Shown: positions 47,279-56,413, counted from the stretch's first letter. The stretch: 64,000 nucleotides of DNA from an uncultured Glaciecola sp. (GCF_937770335.1 NZ_CALJHY010000003.1:682001-746000), one strand, 5' to 3'. Numbers and translations are program-made. The notes: generated by a model from the letters alone, not told the origin.

Positions 47279-48355
47279 CTAATATTTACTGGTAACAACA
47301 GGGGGTGGAACGACTTTCACCCCGCTACCATCACGCACTTTTAATGTTCCTTCAATAACCACTTCTTGACCCGCTTCAATGCCATCAATAATTTGAACCC
47401 AACCTGGCTTTCTTTGACCAATAATGACTTTTGTTTTACGTGCTTTACTCTCTCCGTCAACAACAAAAACAAACTGTGACTCTCCTTCAGGAACCAAAGC
47501 GCTCTCTGGAATAACGAGAGCATCAACAACGCGTTTTTCAACATTAATTTGCAACAACATCCCAGGACGTAATTTCAAGTCGCCATTTGGTATTTGGGCC
47601 CTAACTTGAATTGCACGAGTTACCGGATCAATACGTGAGTCTATGCTGGTAATTACGCCAGTAAAGTTCTCACCCGGATACGCTATTGAAGTAGCTACTA
47701 TACTCTGACCATTTGCAACACTGGCAAAATGCAATTCAGAAATACTAAAATCGACTTTCAGTATACTTAAGTCATCTAGTGTGGAGATGACGTCTCCAGG
47801 ACGCACTAAACTGCCAATACTTACTTGGCGAATACCCAAGCGACCGGCAAATGGTGCACGAACCTGTAATTCAGATAACTGAGCGTCCAAAACGTCTTTT
47901 TGAGCTTCAAGTCCATCTACACCGGCTCTTTGCTCATCTAATAATTGCTCTGAAGCTGCACTCTTTTTCGCTAAGCCTTTAATTCGATTCAGTTGGCGTT
48001 TTGCCTCAGCAATATTAATATCCAATTCATGAACACGTGCTTTTTCTTCTCTATCACTTAGTTCAATCAACAGCTGATTTTGTTTTACAATATCGCCATC
48101 TTCAAAAAATACCGATTTTACAGTTTCTGCTTGTTGTGCCGTTAAGTTAACCGATTCATTTGCTACAGCCGTTCCTAAAGCTTCCACTACTATCGGAAAC
48201 GCCTGAATTTCGGCTGTTGCAATTACAACCGAAGTAGCACCACCAAGACGCTGCGGCGCTGCCTTATCTTCAGCAGGCCAATTCAGATAAATAACGAAGC
48301 CAACCAGAGCTACTACACCAATTACCAATGGAGAAAGCTTAATAAATTTTGTCAC
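47279..48355 (-). CDS. RND efflux periplasmic adaptor subunit
   Basis: Membrane-fusion protein of 358 residues that joins the permease to a TolC-type channel. An N-terminal membrane anchor (LSPLVIGVVALVGFVIYLNW) is followed by the lipoyl half-motif (LTAQQAETVKSVFFEDGDIV), a coiled-coil hairpin (about 100-150: ELDINIAEAKRQLNRIKGLAKK), the second lipoyl half (VRAPFAGRLGIRQVSIGSLV), and beta-barrel and membrane-proximal domains (RIDPVTRAIQVRAQIPN, LRPGMLLQINVE). First gene of the two-gene unit. Confidence 0.94.
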   Translation of the reverse strand: MTKFIKLSPLVIGVVALVGFVIYLNWPAEDKAAPQRLGGATSVVIATAEIQAFPIVVEALGTAVANESVNLTAQQAETVKSVFFEDGDIVKQNQLLIELSDREEKARVHELDINIAEAKRQLNRIKGLAKKSAASEQLLDEQRAGVDGLEAQKDVLDAQLSELQVRAPFAGRLGIRQVSIGSLVRPGDVISTLDDLSILKVDFSISELHFASVANGQSIVATSIAYPGENFTGVITSIDSRIDPVTRAIQVRAQIPNGDLKLRPGMLLQINVEKRVVDALVIPESALVPEGESQFVFVVDGESKARKTKVIIGQRKPGWVQIIDGIEAGQEVVIEGTLKVRDGSGVKVVPPPVVTSKY

Positions 48356-48525
48356 GACTATTCATTCCTATTGAATTTCAAAAAAAGTTTCAAAAAAATT
48401 ATAAAGCTTATTAGTCGATTCACATAGTCATATACATGAAATCTTACATTTACTTTATCGAATCGCTTGATTCTCACGTGATTGCACATTAGTGTGCATT
48501 TCATAGTCTATTTATACTAAAAGCA

Positions 48526-49098
48526 TTGAACTACGTATTGAAACTTCTATCATTTATATGTGTGCTCGTTTTAATGGGCTGCACAAAACCACCGCCCGCC
48601 CCAACGTGTCGCATAGCACAAGCGTTTAATACCGATTATGTTGGCGCCGCAGGATGTCTTATTCGGGTGCAAAATACGCTTTTAGTAATTACACATAGGT
48701 CGACCGGACAATATGACCTGCCTAATGGCGATCCTATTTCAGATGAATCGGCACAATGCACAGCTCACCGACATACTTGGCAACAAACAGGCCTCAATGT
48801 TGAAGTTGACCAACTGCTCGGCGTGAATCAATCTGGAATGATGCTGTTTTCATGTAAAATAAGTGGTGGATTTACTAGCGAGGACGGCCCACTTGCCCCC
48901 CCAAGTTGGACGGATAAAAACATTCAGGCCATTGAATTCATCAATCCATTTGATACTAGACATGATGTTTGGCGCCAACCTAATAACCTGGTTATTTACA
49001 GAGATGGCTTTGTGACGGTAAAAGATCAACAAAATAGTACAATTGATAAACAGTCTCGGCGAGATACAACATCTTCCCAACAAAAATCACCTGAATAG
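48526..49098 (+). CDS. Nudix-fold lipoprotein with degenerate catalytic box
   Basis: 190 residues from a TTG start (no ATG fits; ribosome site not clear). The signal peptide ends at a lipobox (VLVLMGC-T), so a lipid-anchored envelope protein. The rest looks like a Nudix domain: GCLIRVQNTLLVITHRSTGQ, then YDLPNGDPISDE, then SAQCTAHRHTWQQTGLNVEV. Aligned to GX5EX7REUXEEXGU, the Gly68, Glu74, Arg82 and Gly89 positions fit, but the metal-binding glutamates are His83, Gln86 and Gln87. Hydrolase activity is therefore doubtful. A polar tail follows. Divergent from the RND adaptor gene. Confidence 0.7.
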   Translation: MNYVLKLLSFICVLVLMGCTKPPPAPTCRIAQAFNTDYVGAAGCLIRVQNTLLVITHRSTGQYDLPNGDPISDESAQCTAHRHTWQQTGLNVEVDQLLGVNQSGMMLFSCKISGGFTSEDGPLAPPSWTDKNIQAIEFINPFDTRHDVWRQPNNLVIYRDGFVTVKDQQNSTIDKQSRRDTTSSQQKSPE

Positions 49099-49177
49099 TC
49101 GTCTTTTTCCAGGTTTTCGCGTATTTTACGTTAAGCATTATATTAATATATTCTAATTAGCATACTTCGGAGTTCCT

Positions 49178-50938
49178 ATGCCGCAATTTAAAGCGCCCAT
49201 CGCAGACATACAATTTTTATTAAACGAGTGGCTAGCCATTGACCAGCACTACCTAAACATCGGTGCCGAGGGAATGGATTCAGAGTTAATCAACGAAGTT
49301 ATTGCTCAAGGAGCGAAATTTGCTGAAGAGGCTGTCGCTCCGCTTAACCGCGAAGGGGACGAGGAAGGTTGCAAGTTAGTTAACGGTTCAGTTACGACAC
49401 CAGCAGGATTTGCACAAGCTTATAAGCAATACATTGCGAACGGTTGGAATGCCATGTTAGGTAATCCTGATTTTGATGGACAAGACCTACCCTACACAGC
49501 CGCCATTCCAGTACATGAAATGCTTAATGCAGCAAACCTGAGTTGGCGTTTAACTACTATGCTGACAGAGAGCGCAGTGCTCGCTGTAGACAAACATGCA
49601 ACTGACCAATTAAAGGCGCTATATTTACCTAAGCTGATTAGTGGTGAATGGACTGGCACAATGAATCTGACAGAACCTCATGCTGGAACCGACCTTGCTT
49701 TGTTGAATTCAAAAGCGATACCACAAGAAGATGGTTCTTATTCAGTCACTGGGAATAAAATTTTCATCACGGGTGGCGACCAAGATTGGACTGACAACAT
49801 CATCCACCTTGTACTCGCTAGATTGCCTGATGCGCCTGCGGGTGTGCGCGGTATTAGTCTATTTTTGGTACCTAAATTCTTGTTGGATGAAAATGGCGAG
49901 CCAGGTGAGAAAAACGCAGTCGGTGTTGGTAGCATCGAAAAGAAAATGGGAATTAAGGGAAGTCCAACTTGTGTCATGAATTACGACGATGCAAAAGGTT
50001 GGTTAGTGGGCGAGGAAAATAAAGGACTTGCTTGCATGTTTACTATGATGAATGACGCTCGATTCCAAGTGGGTTTGCAAGGCTTAGGCGCAGCCGAGGC
50101 TTCGTATCAAGGGGCACTCTCCTATGCACGTGATCGTTTGCAATCAAGAGCACCACAAGGCGTTCAGCAACCAGATCAAAAAGCAGACGCTATTTTGCAT
50201 CACCCTGACGTGAAAAAAATGCTACTCACTCAAAAAGCACTAACAGAAGGTTGCAGAGCACTCGCTATGCTCTATGCACAACAAATGGACGTGGAAAAAT
50301 ATACCACCGATGAACGCCATGCAGACGCCAAAAAGGTGATCGCCTTTTTAACGCCGATTTGTAAAGGCTTTATGACTGACATGGCCACAGAGGTTACGAA
50401 TATCGGTATACAGGTTTATGGCGGTCACGGTTACGTGCGCGAATGGGGTATGGAACAGCTTGTTAGAGATACACGCATTGCACAACTTTATGAGGGCACC
50501 AATGGCATTCAAGCCGCGGATCTAATTGGGCGCAAATTAACACGTGATGGCGGCGACATGCAGCAAGCTACGTTTAATCTGTTGTCTTCGCGCATAGCTG
50601 CAATGACCGATAGCGTGAGGCAAGCTCAAGCCGGTACTTTATTACAAGACTGGAATAAAACTTCTCAAGCATTATTAGGTGCCAACGCCGTAGATATTGC
50701 CGGAGCTGCAACTGATTACTTACATTACAGTGCTTATTCTTTATTAGGTGTGTTGTGGCTCGATATGGCAAGCGCCGCCCAGCATTCATCAAACGAGCTT
50801 GTGGCAAAGGGTAAAGTGAATACATGTAATTTTTACATAAAACGATTATTGCCTAGAAAAGATATTCATCAATCAGTAGTTTTAGCTGCCGCCGACGATC
50901 TAATGGCAGTTGAAGACCAACAATTTGATTACGTTTAA
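49178..50938 (+). CDS. Acyl-CoA dehydrogenase, DmdC/FadE5-like clade
   Basis: FAD-dependent dehydrogenase of 586 residues, larger than classic 380-residue enzymes because of an N-terminal segment (PIADIQFLLNEW) and a C-terminal extension (about 460-586). Core motifs: WTGTMNLTEPHAGTDLALL (FAD/substrate binding), KIFITGGDQDW, GIKGSPTCVMNYDDAKG, VYGGHGYVREW and ARIAQLYEGTNGI-like RIAQLYEGTNGIQAADL with the catalytic Glu. This clade includes 3-methylthiopropanoyl-CoA dehydrogenase (DmdC) and long-chain FadE5-like enzymes; sequence alone does not separate them. GGAG before the ATG. Confidence 0.9.
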   Translation: MPQFKAPIADIQFLLNEWLAIDQHYLNIGAEGMDSELINEVIAQGAKFAEEAVAPLNREGDEEGCKLVNGSVTTPAGFAQAYKQYIANGWNAMLGNPDFDGQDLPYTAAIPVHEMLNAANLSWRLTTMLTESAVLAVDKHATDQLKALYLPKLISGEWTGTMNLTEPHAGTDLALLNSKAIPQEDGSYSVTGNKIFITGGDQDWTDNIIHLVLARLPDAPAGVRGISLFLVPKFLLDENGEPGEKNAVGVGSIEKKMGIKGSPTCVMNYDDAKGWLVGEENKGLACMFTMMNDARFQVGLQGLGAAEASYQGALSYARDRLQSRAPQGVQQPDQKADAILHHPDVKKMLLTQKALTEGCRALAMLYAQQMDVEKYTTDERHADAKKVIAFLTPICKGFMTDMATEVTNIGIQVYGGHGYVREWGMEQLVRDTRIAQLYEGTNGIQAADLIGRKLTRDGGDMQQATFNLLSSRIAAMTDSVRQAQAGTLLQDWNKTSQALLGANAVDIAGAATDYLHYSAYSLLGVLWLDMASAAQHSSNELVAKGKVNTCNFYIKRLLPRKDIHQSVVLAAADDLMAVEDQQFDYV

Positions 50939-50948
50939 TTCTGTATTT

Positions 50949-50986
50949 TGCTGATTATCTGAAACCAAAGTTAACGATAATCAGCA
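50949..50986 (+). terminator. Hairpin after the acyl-CoA dehydrogenase gene
   Basis: Perfect 11-bp arms TGCTGATTATC / GATAATCAGCA around a 16-nt loop, 10 bp after the stop codon. No T-run follows, so it may be a weak terminator or an mRNA-stabilising hairpin. Confidence 0.5.
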
Positions 50987-51030
50987 TCATATAGTCACAC
51001 AAATATTGCTTTAAGGATGAGCCTTACATT

Positions 51031-52002
51031 ATGAATTTTCGGTTAATTATAGGTACTGTTGTTGCTATGTTAGCCTTTGCCGGAAATTCAGTATTGTGTC
51101 GCTTAGCGTTAGAACAAGGTAGTATTGACCCTGCTAGCTTTACATCAGTTAGATTGCTCAGTGGCGCATTAATGTTGTGTGTTTTATTATTTTCTATTCC
51201 AAAGCTAATGCTTCAGAAAACTGAGTTTGCTGATGAAACAAATGCAGATCCGCAAGCGAACTTAAACAATGCGGGGTTAGGCTTATACAAAACGCCAACC
51301 AATCCAGATGTATTTCTTGCGAACTTAGGTCGCTTATTTACACTGAAACAAAGTAACTGGTCAGGCGGTCTCGCGCTGTTCTTTTATGCCGCAGGATTTT
51401 CATTTGCTTATATCACCTTGCCAGCGGGCACCGGTGCATTGATCCTATTTGCTACAGTACAAATTACTATGCTGTCGCATGCCTTAATGCAAGGTTCACG
51501 ATTCCGCTTTGCTCAATGGTTCGGTTTCGCTATAGCTCTCATTGGCCTTGTTTACCTCTTTTTACCCGGTATTAGTGCCCCACCTATTTTTGGCGCTGCA
51601 CTCATGGTTATAGCTGGAATTGCTTGGGGAATTTATTCTATTTTAGGCAAACGAGTTACTAACCCAACCCAATCGACAGCTGAAAACTTTATTCGAGCAT
51701 CGATAATTACAGCTCTACTCAGTCTTGTTTTCATTAATAGTATGTCGGTATCTGCACCGGGGCTTATATTTGCTATAATATCAGGTGCTATGACGTCTGG
51801 TATCGGCTATGCAATCTGGTATGCAGTTCTTCCTCAGTTAAAAGCAGCCTCATCCGCATCATTGCAATTGACGGTTCCGGTAATCGCTACTGTTGGAGGG
51901 GTTATCTGGTTGGGAGAAGAGGTAAGTATCAGGCTAACATTAGCCTCAATCAGTATTTTAGGCGGCGTAGCAATGGTTGTTTTACTGCCAAAAAGAGAAT
52001 AG
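51031..52002 (+). CDS. DMT-family (EamA) transporter
   Basis: Inner-membrane exporter of the drug/metabolite transporter superfamily, 323 residues with about ten helices in two EamA repeats. Repeat 1 (LIIGTVVAMLAFAGNSVLCR) is interrupted after helix 2 by a polar insertion of about 50 residues (about 60-110) that ordinary EamA proteins lack. Repeat 2 begins around ALMVIAGIAWGIYSILGKR and ends with VGGVIWLGEEVSIRLTLAS. It is convergent with methionine gamma-lyase. Substrate unknown. Confidence 0.88.
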   Translation: MNFRLIIGTVVAMLAFAGNSVLCRLALEQGSIDPASFTSVRLLSGALMLCVLLFSIPKLMLQKTEFADETNADPQANLNNAGLGLYKTPTNPDVFLANLGRLFTLKQSNWSGGLALFFYAAGFSFAYITLPAGTGALILFATVQITMLSHALMQGSRFRFAQWFGFAIALIGLVYLFLPGISAPPIFGAALMVIAGIAWGIYSILGKRVTNPTQSTAENFIRASIITALLSLVFINSMSVSAPGLIFAIISGAMTSGIGYAIWYAVLPQLKAASSASLQLTVPVIATVGGVIWLGEEVSIRLTLASISILGGVAMVVLLPKRE

Positions 52003-52067
52003 TGCCTTATTATATTTGGCCATTATTCTCAATTATATCTTGTTTTAGCCCACTTATTTACTGCATG

Positions 52068-53318
52068 TTAAGCGTGCTCAAAGGATCTGCCACTCGCAGA
52101 ACTATCAAGACTGTGCTCTGGCAATTCACTAGCCATTGAATTAAGGGCTTGTTGTAAGTCATCCAAGATATCTTCAACACCTTCCAAACCAACCGACAAA
52201 CGAATTAAACCATCACTAATACCATGTTCCATGCGTTCTTCAGGTGTATAAGTAGAGTGCGTCATACTGGCTGGATGTTGCACCAAGGTTTCTGCATCTC
52301 CTAGTGAAACTGCTCGTTGTATCATTTCTAGCTTGTTCATCATATTTATACCAGCCTGGACACCACCTTTGACTTCAAAAGTGATCATGCCACCAAAGTC
52401 CGACATCTGTTTTTTCGCCAATTCAAATTGTTCGAAACTAGCCAACCCTGGATAACAAACGGTTTCAACCGCTGGATTTGCCTCTAGCATCTTTGCAACG
52501 CGCATCGCACTTTGACAATGTCTATCCATTCTCAGCTCGAGGGTTTTCATACCGCGCATCACTAACATGGCATTGAACGGCGCCATACATGCTCCGGTCA
52601 TGTCTTTCATTCCAAATAAGCGAATTTGAGTAACTATTTCTTTAGGCCCCGCAATTAAACCAGCCACCAAATCACCATGGCCCCCTAGGTATTTTGTTGC
52701 TGAGTGCACTACGATATCTGCACCCAATTTAATCGGTTGAGTTAAATAAGGAGTCGCATAAGTGTTATCAACAACCACAGTGGCATTGTATTTGTGGGCG
52801 ATATTTGACACAGCCTCAATATCTACTAAGCGCATGTTCGGGTTCGCAGGCGTCTCAAAATAAACCACTTTGGTATTATCTGAAATAATATCATTCAATA
52901 ATTCATGATTGGACAAATCAACATGTGTCACCTTAATCCCAAACTTAGCCAGTCCGTGGTTTAAAAATGAAAATGTGCAGCCGTATAGCGTTTTATCAAC
53001 AATAATTTCATCACCAGGGGAAAGTAGCGTCCACATTGTTGAAGAAATAGCGCCAATACCTGAGGCTAAAGCTAAGCCGGCTTCTGTACCTTCTAATACC
53101 GCAATCCGCTTTTCGAGAATATCTAAGGTTGGATTAGAAATACGTGAATAGAAGTGTCCATCTCTTTCTCCAGCAAACATTTCACCACCCGCTTCCGCGG
53201 TTTCAAATGCAAAGGTTGAAGTAAAATGCACGGGCGGTGTTAGAGCGCCCTGATTAGCCTGGGCATCATAACCATGATGAATAGCTAGCGTTGAAAAATT
53301 CTTATTCGTGCCTTGCAT
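52068..53318 (-). CDS. megL: Methionine gamma-lyase
   Basis: PLP enzyme that splits methionine to methanethiol, 2-oxobutyrate and ammonia. 416 residues. The N-terminus (FSTLAIHHGYDAQANQGALTPP) and GHFYSRISNPTLDILEKR are those of bacterial methionine gamma-lyase. The key residues fit: Tyr112 and Cys114 in TLYGCTFSF (the cysteine marks true methionine gamma-lyases against cystathionine enzymes, Cys116 in P. putida) and the PLP lysine Lys209 in SATKYL. A Ser-rich C-terminal tail of about 18 residues is extra. Divergent from an Lrp-family gene, as in the Pseudomonas mde locus. Confidence 0.93.
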   Translation of the reverse strand: MQGTNKNFSTLAIHHGYDAQANQGALTPPVHFTSTFAFETAEAGGEMFAGERDGHFYSRISNPTLDILEKRIAVLEGTEAGLALASGIGAISSTMWTLLSPGDEIIVDKTLYGCTFSFLNHGLAKFGIKVTHVDLSNHELLNDIISDNTKVVYFETPANPNMRLVDIEAVSNIAHKYNATVVVDNTYATPYLTQPIKLGADIVVHSATKYLGGHGDLVAGLIAGPKEIVTQIRLFGMKDMTGACMAPFNAMLVMRGMKTLELRMDRHCQSAMRVAKMLEANPAVETVCYPGLASFEQFELAKKQMSDFGGMITFEVKGGVQAGINMMNKLEMIQRAVSLGDAETLVQHPASMTHSTYTPEERMEHGISDGLIRLSVGLEGVEDILDDLQQALNSMASELPEHSLDSSASGRSFEHA

Positions 53319-53473
53319 AAAACCTCCGCAATAATCTGAATCTTGTACAATGTTTACTGTTTGCTTTTACCTGGATTTAGCATTGTACGCTTTGATAATT
53401 ATATGCTTCAGTGAAAGGTTTTTTCGTGCTATTTTGGCGCTATATAGAGGATAAATTAGCAGAAAATGCCAAA

Positions 53474-53950
53474 ATGAGTGATTCAAAAATGAGTATGGAC
53501 AGCAAGGATCGTGAAATTATTCGAGAATTGCAGACCGATGGACGAATGAGTAATCAAGAGCTGGCAGCTAAAGTAAATTTAAGTCCGTCACCTTGTTTAC
53601 GGCGTCTTCGAAATTTAGAAAACGAAGGTATTATTAAAGGTTATGGCGTTGAAGTTGATGCGCAAGCATATGGACTCCCTATAACCGTGTTTGCTCGTGT
53701 TGAGTTAGATAAACATTCAGCTGACGTTGTATCCAATTTCGAACAACACATTGAATTTGCTGAACAAGTATTGGAATGCTACGTGATGACTGGCGTATCG
53801 GACTATTTATTAAAAATTGTCGTTGCCGACCTGCATGCTTATGAAGCCTTTGTACGAAAAGTACTTCACCCAATTGGCAGTATCGCTTCTATCGACACTA
53901 GCTTCGCCTATGCTACGGTAAAAAAGACAGGCATTTTCCCTCGCATTTAG
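53474..53950 (+). CDS. Lrp/AsnC-family regulator, MdeR-like
   Basis: DNA-binding regulator with an N-terminal helix-turn-helix (DSKDREIIRELQTDGRMSNQ, then LAAKVNLSPSPCLRRLRNLE) and a C-terminal ligand-binding RAM domain (VLECYVMTGVSDYLLKIVVA). The start is uncertain: the frame opens with GTG at 53411, and ATGs occur at 53474, 53489 and 53495; 53474 gives 159 residues, the usual size. It is divergent from megL with a spacer of 150 bp. MdeR, an Lrp homologue, activates the methionine gamma-lyase gene in P. putida, so the same role is inferred here. Confidence 0.88.
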   Translation: MSDSKMSMDSKDREIIRELQTDGRMSNQELAAKVNLSPSPCLRRLRNLENEGIIKGYGVEVDAQAYGLPITVFARVELDKHSADVVSNFEQHIEFAEQVLECYVMTGVSDYLLKIVVADLHAYEAFVRKVLHPIGSIASIDTSFAYATVKKTGIFPRI

Positions 53951-53998
53951 CTCTGGATAAACCTATTTTCACATAATTTAAAAGGCGAATAAAGAGAC

Positions 53999-54020
53999 GA
54001 ATAAAGACACACCTCTTTGC
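53999..54020 (+). repeat. AATAAGGACACACCT-family half copy
   Basis: GAATAAAGACACACCTCTTTGC without a right arm. A short duplication CGAATAAAGA occurs just before it (53986-53995 and 53998-54007), as if the repeat end had been partly copied. Confidence 0.75.
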
Positions 54021-54168
54021 ACATAATCAAACACACAATTTTCACCACATGTTGCTCTTTAAAATAGATATTAGAGGGGAAACAAGAAATCAACATTTAA
54101 TAAATCCTATTTATCAGTTAATATAAGGTTACAAATAGCTTCTAAATTAAAAATGATAGGGTTAATAG

Positions 54169-55107
54169 ATGTCGGAGTTGAAGAAATTCACACTGCAAAA
54201 CAAGAACGGAATGCAAGTGGAACTATGCGATTTTGGTGCGCGAATTCTATCAATAAAAGTCCCTGACCGCAGTGGTAAACTGATTGAGACCACGCTAAAT
54301 CATTCAAGTGAAAAAGCTATTGTAGACGATGAATTTTATATGGGAGCATCTATAGGAAGAACGAGTAATCGAATTTCAAAAGGTCGATTTTCACTCGATG
54401 GTATCGAGTTTAATATTTCTACAAATGAGGGCAAACATAATTTACATGGCGGAAAATCTGGCTTCTCTAATAAAATATGGCAATCCCAAGGATTAAACAT
54501 TCAAGGAAACTCATTAACTTTTGAACTTCATTCTCCCGATGGCGACCAAGGTTATCCCGGTGCGGTGAATGCTCGAGTAATGTTTACTCTTTACGAAAAT
54601 AACGAACTTAGGTTAGATTTTTCAGCGACATCTACAAAACCGACTCCCATTAATTTCTGTAATCATGCCTACTTTAATATGGGAGAAGATAATATTTATG
54701 ATTTAGAATTGCGTATCCAAGGTGATGCATATTTACCTGTAGATACAGAGAGCATTCCATTAGGTTATTTTGAAACAGTTGCAAATACACGATTCGATTT
54801 CAATGAAAGTACTATTTTAGGGAATAGGTTAAGGTTAGGTGATTTCGACCACTGTTACCGCACCACAAATAGAAAGATGGCTAAACTGACGTCGAGAAAG
54901 CATAAAGTAAGCTTGGAAGTAGAATCAGATCAAATTGGTATTCAATTTTATTCTGGTAAATTTTTACCTACTGCGCAATCTGCTTTGTGTTTGGAGGCGC
55001 AAGGCTATCCGGACGCTATTAATCATCAAGCATTAGAGCAGGATATCCTTAAACCCGGCGAGTTATATCAGAAGTATGTGATTTATAGATATAGTTACTT
55101 AGACTAA
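54169..55107 (+). CDS. galM: Aldose 1-epimerase (galactose mutarotase type)
   Basis: Interconverts alpha and beta anomers of aldoses; 312 residues, single domain of beta-sandwich type. Active-site residues: the histidines in NEGKHNLHGGKSGF and NFCNHAYFNMGEDN and the catalytic Glu in ALCLEAQGYPDAINH. The N-terminal FTLQNKNGMQVELCDFGARI is typical. ATG 54169 follows AGGG. No galactose genes adjoin it, so the physiological sugar is not clear. Convergent with the GNAT gene downstream. Confidence 0.92.
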   Translation: MSELKKFTLQNKNGMQVELCDFGARILSIKVPDRSGKLIETTLNHSSEKAIVDDEFYMGASIGRTSNRISKGRFSLDGIEFNISTNEGKHNLHGGKSGFSNKIWQSQGLNIQGNSLTFELHSPDGDQGYPGAVNARVMFTLYENNELRLDFSATSTKPTPINFCNHAYFNMGEDNIYDLELRIQGDAYLPVDTESIPLGYFETVANTRFDFNESTILGNRLRLGDFDHCYRTTNRKMAKLTSRKHKVSLEVESDQIGIQFYSGKFLPTAQSALCLEAQGYPDAINHQALEQDILKPGELYQKYVIYRYSYLD

Positions 55108-55192
55108 TTATTTATCCCCACAACTAATGACTAGCTAAGCTCTATTTGTTTTTCTATATCCGCGGCGCCTCAGAAATATGTTGAAGTCTGTA

Positions 55193-55675
55193 TTAAAGAG
55201 GTTTTTCCCAAAACACAGCTTTGCCCATTTCAGGATCCAATTCATAACCTTTAAAGCCCGCCTTTATGTAAGCATTTTTAGCAACTTCATTTCCCTCTAA
55301 AACTTCAAGGGTAATCTTGCAACACCCCTTTGATATAGCAAGTTCTTCAATCTTACTCATTAATCGCTGGCTCAGTTGCAGTCCTCTGAACTCAGGGTTA
55401 ACTGCAAAATCATGAATATTAATTAGTGGCTTACACTTAAATGTAGAAAAGCCTTCAATGCAATTTGAGAATCCCGCAGGTTTTCCATCTACATAACAAA
55501 TAATAGAAAAAATAAATGAACGCTTTTTTAATTCCTCAATAAGGTTAGATTTAGAAAATTCAGTCAGTTCGCTACCACCACCCATTGGGTCCTTAGCGTA
55601 TTCATTTAAGAGGAATAACAATTCATTTGCTTGCTTTTCATTGTCATAATTAACTAGTTTAGTTTCGATTTTCAT
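55193..55675 (-). CDS. GNAT-family N-acetyltransferase
   Basis: 160 residues. The acetyl-CoA loop is in VNPEFRGLQLSQRLMSKIEE (R-G-L-Q-L-S, a variant of RxxGxG), followed by ITLEVLEGNEVAKNAYIKAGFKGYEL, the family's Asn and Tyr. The predicted role is acetylation of an amine on an unknown substrate. It ends the two-gene minus-strand unit ybaK-GNAT (25-bp gap). Confidence 0.88.
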   Translation of the reverse strand: MKIETKLVNYDNEKQANELLFLLNEYAKDPMGGGSELTEFSKSNLIEELKKRSFIFSIICYVDGKPAGFSNCIEGFSTFKCKPLINIHDFAVNPEFRGLQLSQRLMSKIEELAISKGCCKITLEVLEGNEVAKNAYIKAGFKGYELDPEMGKAVFWEKPL

Positions 55676-55699
55676 TAAATACCTGTATTTAAAAAGTTA

Positions 55700-56170
55700 T
55701 TATTGTGCGGCGATATCTTCGACCGCTGCATTTAAAATTTGCTTAATTGAATCGGGGGAAATCGCTATTTCCAGTCCCCTTCTGCCGCCGCTCACATAAA
55801 TTTTATTGAAATGATTAGCACTGCTGTCTAATAGAGTGATTAAACGTTTCTTTTGCCCAAATGGACTCACGCCTCCGAGCACATATCCAGACAGACTTTG
55901 TACTTTTCTGGCGCCAGCCATTACCGCTTTTTTACCCGAGACTGCTTTTGCTAGTTTTTTCATACTAAGTTGCTTATCTGAAGGCACTATTGCAACTACG
56001 AAATTATTGATATCGACTTCAACCACGAGGGTTTTAAATACAGTCTCGGGCGCTAGGCATAACTTTGCTGAAGCTTCGTTTGCAAAATTATGATTATTCT
56101 CGTCATGCAAATATTCAAGCAATTCAAACGGTGCTTTTTGCTTTTCCAAAAATAGGATCGCTGGCGTCAT
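55700..56170 (-). CDS. ybaK: Cys-tRNA(Pro)/Cys-tRNA(Cys) deacylase YbaK
   Basis: Editing protein that removes mis-charged cysteine from tRNA(Pro), with ProRS. 156 residues, the family length. Seen: MTPAILFLEKQKAPFELLEY, APETVFKTLVVEVD with the catalytic lysine (FKTL), GYVLGGVSPFGQKK and IYVSGGRRGLEIAISPDSI. Single-domain, cytosolic. Followed by a GNAT gene on the same strand. Confidence 0.94.
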   Translation of the reverse strand: MTPAILFLEKQKAPFELLEYLHDENNHNFANEASAKLCLAPETVFKTLVVEVDINNFVVAIVPSDKQLSMKKLAKAVSGKKAVMAGARKVQSLSGYVLGGVSPFGQKKRLITLLDSSANHFNKIYVSGGRRGLEIAISPDSIKQILNAAVEDIAAQ

Positions 56171-56314
56171 AGATACGTTAATAAAGTTAATCTAAGTGAT
56201 GAAGGTAATGTAATGGCTGTTGGCCCTTATGTCCAACTCTTGAGGTATTTTTGTATTTTTAGATATTTGAATTTGCTCGTAAACAGTGTCGAAAAGGAGC
56301 ACGTTTAGGCAAAT

Positions 56315-56380
56315 ATTAAAGAGTAATTTACTTGCGGATAACTTTTCTTTTTTAATCCGCACAATGAACCACTCTTTAAT
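56315..56380. repeat. Nested inverted repeat between ybaK and the DUF3016 gene
   Basis: Outer arms ATTAAAGAGT (56315-56324) and ACTCTTTAAT (56371-56380). Inner arms TGCGGAT (56333-56339) and ATCCGCA (56355-56361). Both are perfect and share one axis, so the whole can fold as one long interrupted hairpin. It lies downstream of the DUF3016 gene and may end its transcript, but there is no classical T-run after the stem. Confidence 0.65.
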
Positions 56381-56413
56381 TTTACTACTGCATTAATATT
56401 GATGTATTCAATA

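Noticed and set aside
52068-53318. Cystathionine gamma-synthase or beta-lyase instead of methionine gamma-lyase
   Set aside because: TLYGCTFSF with the methionine gamma-lyase cysteine and the matching N-terminus, plus the divergent Lrp gene, favour methionine gamma-lyase.
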